From positions 15,526,276 through 15,590,275 of the forward strand of contig NC_135568.1 in assembly GCF_964340395.1 (NCBI RefSeq): a DNA stretch of 64,000 bases, given 5' to 3'. Each line of letters starts with the position of its first letter. The first letter of the stretch is position 1. Below are positions 60,945-64,000 of this stretch, one piece after another. Below the pieces are notes generated by a model that worked only from the letters and a program-made list of their open reading frames with translations, was not told the DNA's origin and did not search any database. This stretch comes from Glandiceps talaboti. Its lineage: Eukaryota; Hemichordata; Enteropneusta; Spengelidae. Position numbers and translations under genes: made by a program.

Positions 60945-63175
60945 CTGGAAAAATATGAAAAAATCACTCACATTATAAATCTCCAAAGTCATAGCTTCTT
61001 CAGTCATCATCACTTATTTGCCACAAGAGGGCACTATTTATGTAAATTTACTATTTGCATAAATAACTTTTTTGTCACTAGAGGGGGCTCTTCATATGAA
61101 CTTATAATTTGCATAGATCACATTATTTTTTGCAAATCTGTAGTTAACATCGAGTGAAACAAGTTCCTGATACACCGCTTTGTAAATCTACCTTTGACAT
61201 GAGTTGAAACATGGTTATTATTTTCACGGTATATATGCAAATTCCACATTCTGGTTATCGATCTACAAGGAGATCCCCTTCTTTGTCTCATCAAACTCCA
61301 AATTTTTATGTGATAGAATTGACTTTTTTGTAAGAACTTTACAGCGTAGGAAATCATTCAAACATACCGACCGCTGTTTGACAGCGTCTGAGATTAGCAA
61401 GAAATAACATTACTTTCATGTACAATCACTTGTGATTTCAGAGAAACATCAAGCTGATATTATACCTTCAATGGGTATCTTTGCAATGGGCTATTGCATG
61501 ATGGGATTCAGCAGAAATAATATATTCATGGTTGAACAATGAATATTCATGACGCCTGAGTATTTATTACCTATAGTGTAAAACATCTCTCATGAATATT
61601 CATGACCCCTGAGAGCTTATTCCCTTTAGTGTAAAACATCTCTTAGTGGACATTCAATGTGACTCCTGTGTTTATTCCCTTTAGTGTAAACATCTCATGA
61701 ATATTCATGACTCCTGAGTGCTTATTTCATTTAGTTTAAAACATCTCTCATACCGTATGGAATATAATTATCAGTTGTACATACTTGAAGAAATTAGGCT
61801 CATAAGTGATTTTATCCTCTTCTCGTTTCTTTCTCCTATCTCTCTGTAACAGCTCTATCCTAGCCTTCTCTTTCTCTGCTCCATCTACATGACCTTCCTC
61901 CAACATCCTGTAAGATAAAATTAGGTCAGGTCAAGTTAGGTCAGGTCAAGTTAGGTAAAATCATGTTGCCATTTGTTTCTGAATGATTAATGTAACAGTC
62001 CTTAGGCAAGATTTGAACCACGATTGTGCCTCAGTCAACCCAGCTGTATAATTGGGGACCTGGTAGGATAGAGGTTGCAATGTGAATCCTATATGCTTAT
62101 AGAGGCTGCAATGGATTGTATGCTACAGGCGGTTGTTCCATTGTGTGTGTGTGGGGGGGGGGGGGGACGACCCACTATATACAATAGTAACCCACTTTTA
62201 ATACAATGTTGAAAAGAGTTATCTAAAAGCAGCATCATCACCGTCATCATTGGTGGTCCATAAAATATGAATTGTTTTTGCAGTTGGAGATTCTAGTAAA
62301 ACTTACAGAGTCTTGTTTGTATGATACACCATATTGGGGCACTCTCGCAAGTTCTATCCCTCTATGAGAAGACCGCCGAGGGTAGAACAGTATGACACAT
62401 AGTTTACTTCAATCTCGAGTGAAAGTATGAAAGTATGTTTTTTACCTTTGGTCTGTTCTAAATCTGCTGTCAGTGTGAGGCAATAAATGTTTTGTTGTTG
62501 GGTTGATTTCATTCAACTCAATAGCAAATCTTGAAAAGCCATAGTACAGATCAAAGTCTTCTGGCATTGCACCTGAAAACAGTCACAAATCAGTTTATGA
62601 GTCACTAGAATGATAAATACTGCCAATGGCAATGTGCACAACTGAAATCCAATGTCTGATATACACATACAGTGAGAGAAACACACCTCAAATATGAAAA
62701 CACCCCTACAGAATAATGGGACATCCCATGGACTTTAGCCAAGTGATTATGTAAAATTATGTAACCATACTTCCATTGTAAAAGATGACCTATTTTGACA
62801 GAAAATCACTCTTTTTGGACATAACTTGAAAACTGTCATTTATGATACGTACCAAAAAATACTGTTCTAACAATGCCAGACAATTGCAATGTCAAAGAAG
62901 ACATGCCTACATTGTACTATTAATAAGTATTTTCACTTCAGTAAAATAACTTTTAAACTCAGCTTGTGCCACATTAATAAACTTTTATTTGAACCAGACT
63001 TTGTTGGATCATTGCATGTAATGATTTACTTACCTGGCCTCCATATACACTTAGCTGACCCAGATTCACCACAATATAATCCCTCCGTCCATTTACCAAA
63101 TAGATGATGCATTACTTTACCATTATCACATACACTACCATACACCTCATATCGCTTACTACTGAAATAACTTGC
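60839..63175 (-). CDS. OSBPL3/6/7: Oxysterol-binding-protein-related protein (OSBPL3/6/7 type), last four coding exons
   Basis: OSBP-related proteins carry sterols or phospholipids between membranes through a C-terminal ORD domain. Seen: four - strand exons (63175-63034, 62572-62446, 61907-61785, 60944-60839) join in frame into 165 residues and a TGA stop (60841-60839). Motifs in order: SSKRYEVYGSV, HHLFGKWTEGLYCG, CIWRPGAMP, LYYGFSRFAIELNE, LLPHTDSRFRTDQRMLEEG, LLQRDRRKKREED and a terminal WISKGNYWKEREDPGF...LW. The tyrosine-glycine-phenylalanine core and the LLPxTDxRFRxDQR wording point to the OSBPL3/6/7 subfamily rather than OSBP itself or OSBPL5/8. The EQVSHHPP lipid-site motif and any PH domain or FFAT motif must lie right of the window. 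It converges on DNAH7; no link in function is implied. No clear poly(A) signal was fixed. Confidence 0.88.
61530..61752. repeat. Four-copy tandem, about 55 bp
   Basis: catgaatattcatgac..cctgag, then ttattccctttagtgtaaa-catctc, in the last intron of the ORP gene. Confidence 0.9.
61785..61907 (-). CDS. OSBPL3/6/7: ORP gene exon (second from end)
   Basis: Acceptor cttacag, donor gtatgt: MLEEGHVDGAEKEKARIELL, then QRDRRKKREEDKITYEPNFF. This is the charged helix after the ORD core. Intron 61908-62445 has an aggtca-type tandem and a MIR-like SINE segment. Confidence 0.9.
61920..61966. repeat. aggtcaggtcaagtt short tandem
   Basis: Two units of ttaggtcaggtcaag and a partial third, next to an ORP exon. 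Confidence 0.9.
62000..62115 (+). mobile_element. MIR-like SINE fragment
   Basis: tccttaggcaagatttgaac, tgtgcctcagtcaaccc and ctgtataattggggacctgg, as in 34380-34672 but truncated. Confidence 0.6.
62143..62166. repeat. GT run followed by a G run
   Basis: gtgtgtgtgt then about 14 G. Confidence 0.95.
62446..62572 (-). CDS. OSBPL3/6/7: ORP gene exon (third from end), ORD domain
   Basis: Acceptor tttcag, donor gtaaaa: GAMPEDFDLYYGFSRFAIEL then NEINPTTKHLLPHTDSRFRT. Phases match both neighbours exactly. Confidence 0.9.
63034..63175 (-). CDS. OSBPL3/6/7: ORP gene exon (fourth from end), ORD domain
   Basis: On the - strand, tttcag precedes 47 codons plus one base: ASYFSSKRYEVYGSVCDNGK, then HLFGKWTEGLYCGESGSAKC and IWRP; donor gtaagt. 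The adjoining upstream intron runs to the window edge and holds an inverted-repeat element. Confidence 0.88.
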
Positions 63176-63337
63176 CTGAAATTAAGAACAAACAGTTTTT
63201 AATGGAATGGAGTGTAGAAAGTCACAAGAAATAATCATTCTTTGTTTTTATAAATCATTCAGATTTTAATTCTAAGAAATCTTTGGAACTTCATTTAGAT
63301 ATTATGACTCTGGTATTACATCGAGGCTTTGGTTTAC

Positions 63338-63602
63338 TATTAAAATAGACATAAACTGTAGTCGTTCGATAGGGTAGATTCCACAAGTGGGTTATAGCAG
63401 TTCCTCTGTTGTACAAATCTAATCACTCTGTGATCAAGATAGTGTAAACATTGGAAGTCCCAGAACAGTACACTGCAAGTTTATGGAACTAGTTTTCAGA
63501 GAGCCACTCTACCGAGACTATAATTAAATCAACATCCATTCAATAGCTTATCACTGTTGTATCAACTGTTGTGACAATAGTTTTAGTTTGTGTCTATCTT
63601 AG
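63338..63602 (-). mobile_element. gatagacacaaact inverted-repeat element, copy 3
   Basis: Right end ttttagtttgtgtctatctt is the inverse of copies 1 and 2; left end attaaaatagacataaact is the opposing terminus. About 265 bp. Confidence 0.78.
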
Positions 63603-63857
63603 TACACTGAAGCCCTGATTACCAGTCGAGTAATAACTGCCAATACATACGTGGTGATATATTTTGCCCATATGCTGGATATCCATGTGTCATGAACATG
63701 TATCAGCAACTCAACATGTTGCCCATCTCTTTATATATGCAATGTACTATCCACATTTTAATTTATCCTGCCCACCACATATCAGTGTCTGCATGCTATC
63801 CACATGTCAATAAAAATTTCCAACATCTCATCACATGCATGCCATATGACAATTATT

Positions 63858-64000
63858 GAGTCAGTCAGTTAGTCAGTCAGTCAGCCAGCCAGCCAGCCAG
63901 CTAGTCAGCCAGTCACTCACTCACTCAGTCACTCACTCACTCACTCACTCACTCACTCAGTCATTCAGCCAGCCAGCCAGCCAGTCACTCAGTCAGTCAG
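63858..64000. repeat. (CAGT/CAGC/CACT)n simple repeat at window edge
   Basis: Mixed tetranucleotide array that runs off the window. Confidence 0.97.

Noticed and set aside
60813-61013. Open frame reading EINGRWQRMLDIERKLLERE on the - strand
   Set aside because: Same DNA as the last ORP exon but the wrong frame; the splice phase selects the frame ending DPGF...LW.

Overview
The window is nuclear DNA from an animal with compact, intron-rich genes, most likely a marine invertebrate bilaterian (deuterostome or lophotrochozoan). This rests on GT-AG introns mostly 0.3-1.5 kb long, AT-rich non-coding DNA, many CA, CATA and minisatellite arrays, and small terminal-inverted-repeat elements. The protein reads very close to vertebrate axonemal dynein. 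The species cannot be fixed from the sequence alone. || Almost the whole window (814-51738, + strand) is one gene: the 3' part of an inner-arm axonemal dynein heavy chain of the DNAH7 type. I could chain 52 coding exons without a frame break. They hold 10,452 nt, that is 3,483 residues plus a TAA stop at 51736-51738. A further candidate 30-nt in-frame microexon lies at 16393-16422. In order the exons give the linker, AAA1, AAA2, AAA3, an EF-hand-like loop, AAA4, stalk helix 1, the microtubule-binding domain, stalk helix 2, AAA5, AAA6 and the C-terminal domain. The N-terminal stem (roughly 500 or more residues) and the promoter lie to the left of the window. || On the right, converging tail to tail, is the 3' end of a second gene on the - strand (63175 down to 60839). 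Its last four coding exons encode the C-terminal 165 residues of an oxysterol-binding-protein-related protein of the OSBPL3/6/7 subfamily. The 9.1 kb between the two stop codons holds the dynein 3' UTR, several tandem arrays and inverted-repeat elements; no further gene was recognised there. || The two genes have no shared biochemical role: one is a ciliary motor, the other a lipid-transfer protein. The main structural oddities are short tandem duplications at the edges of dynein exons (exons 9, 30 and 31), the microexon, and at least six families of inverted-repeat elements in the introns. Other points are a 25-copy hairpin minisatellite and a palindrome array in the dynein 3' UTR. I found no CRISPR array, prokaryotic system, rRNA or convincing tRNA.
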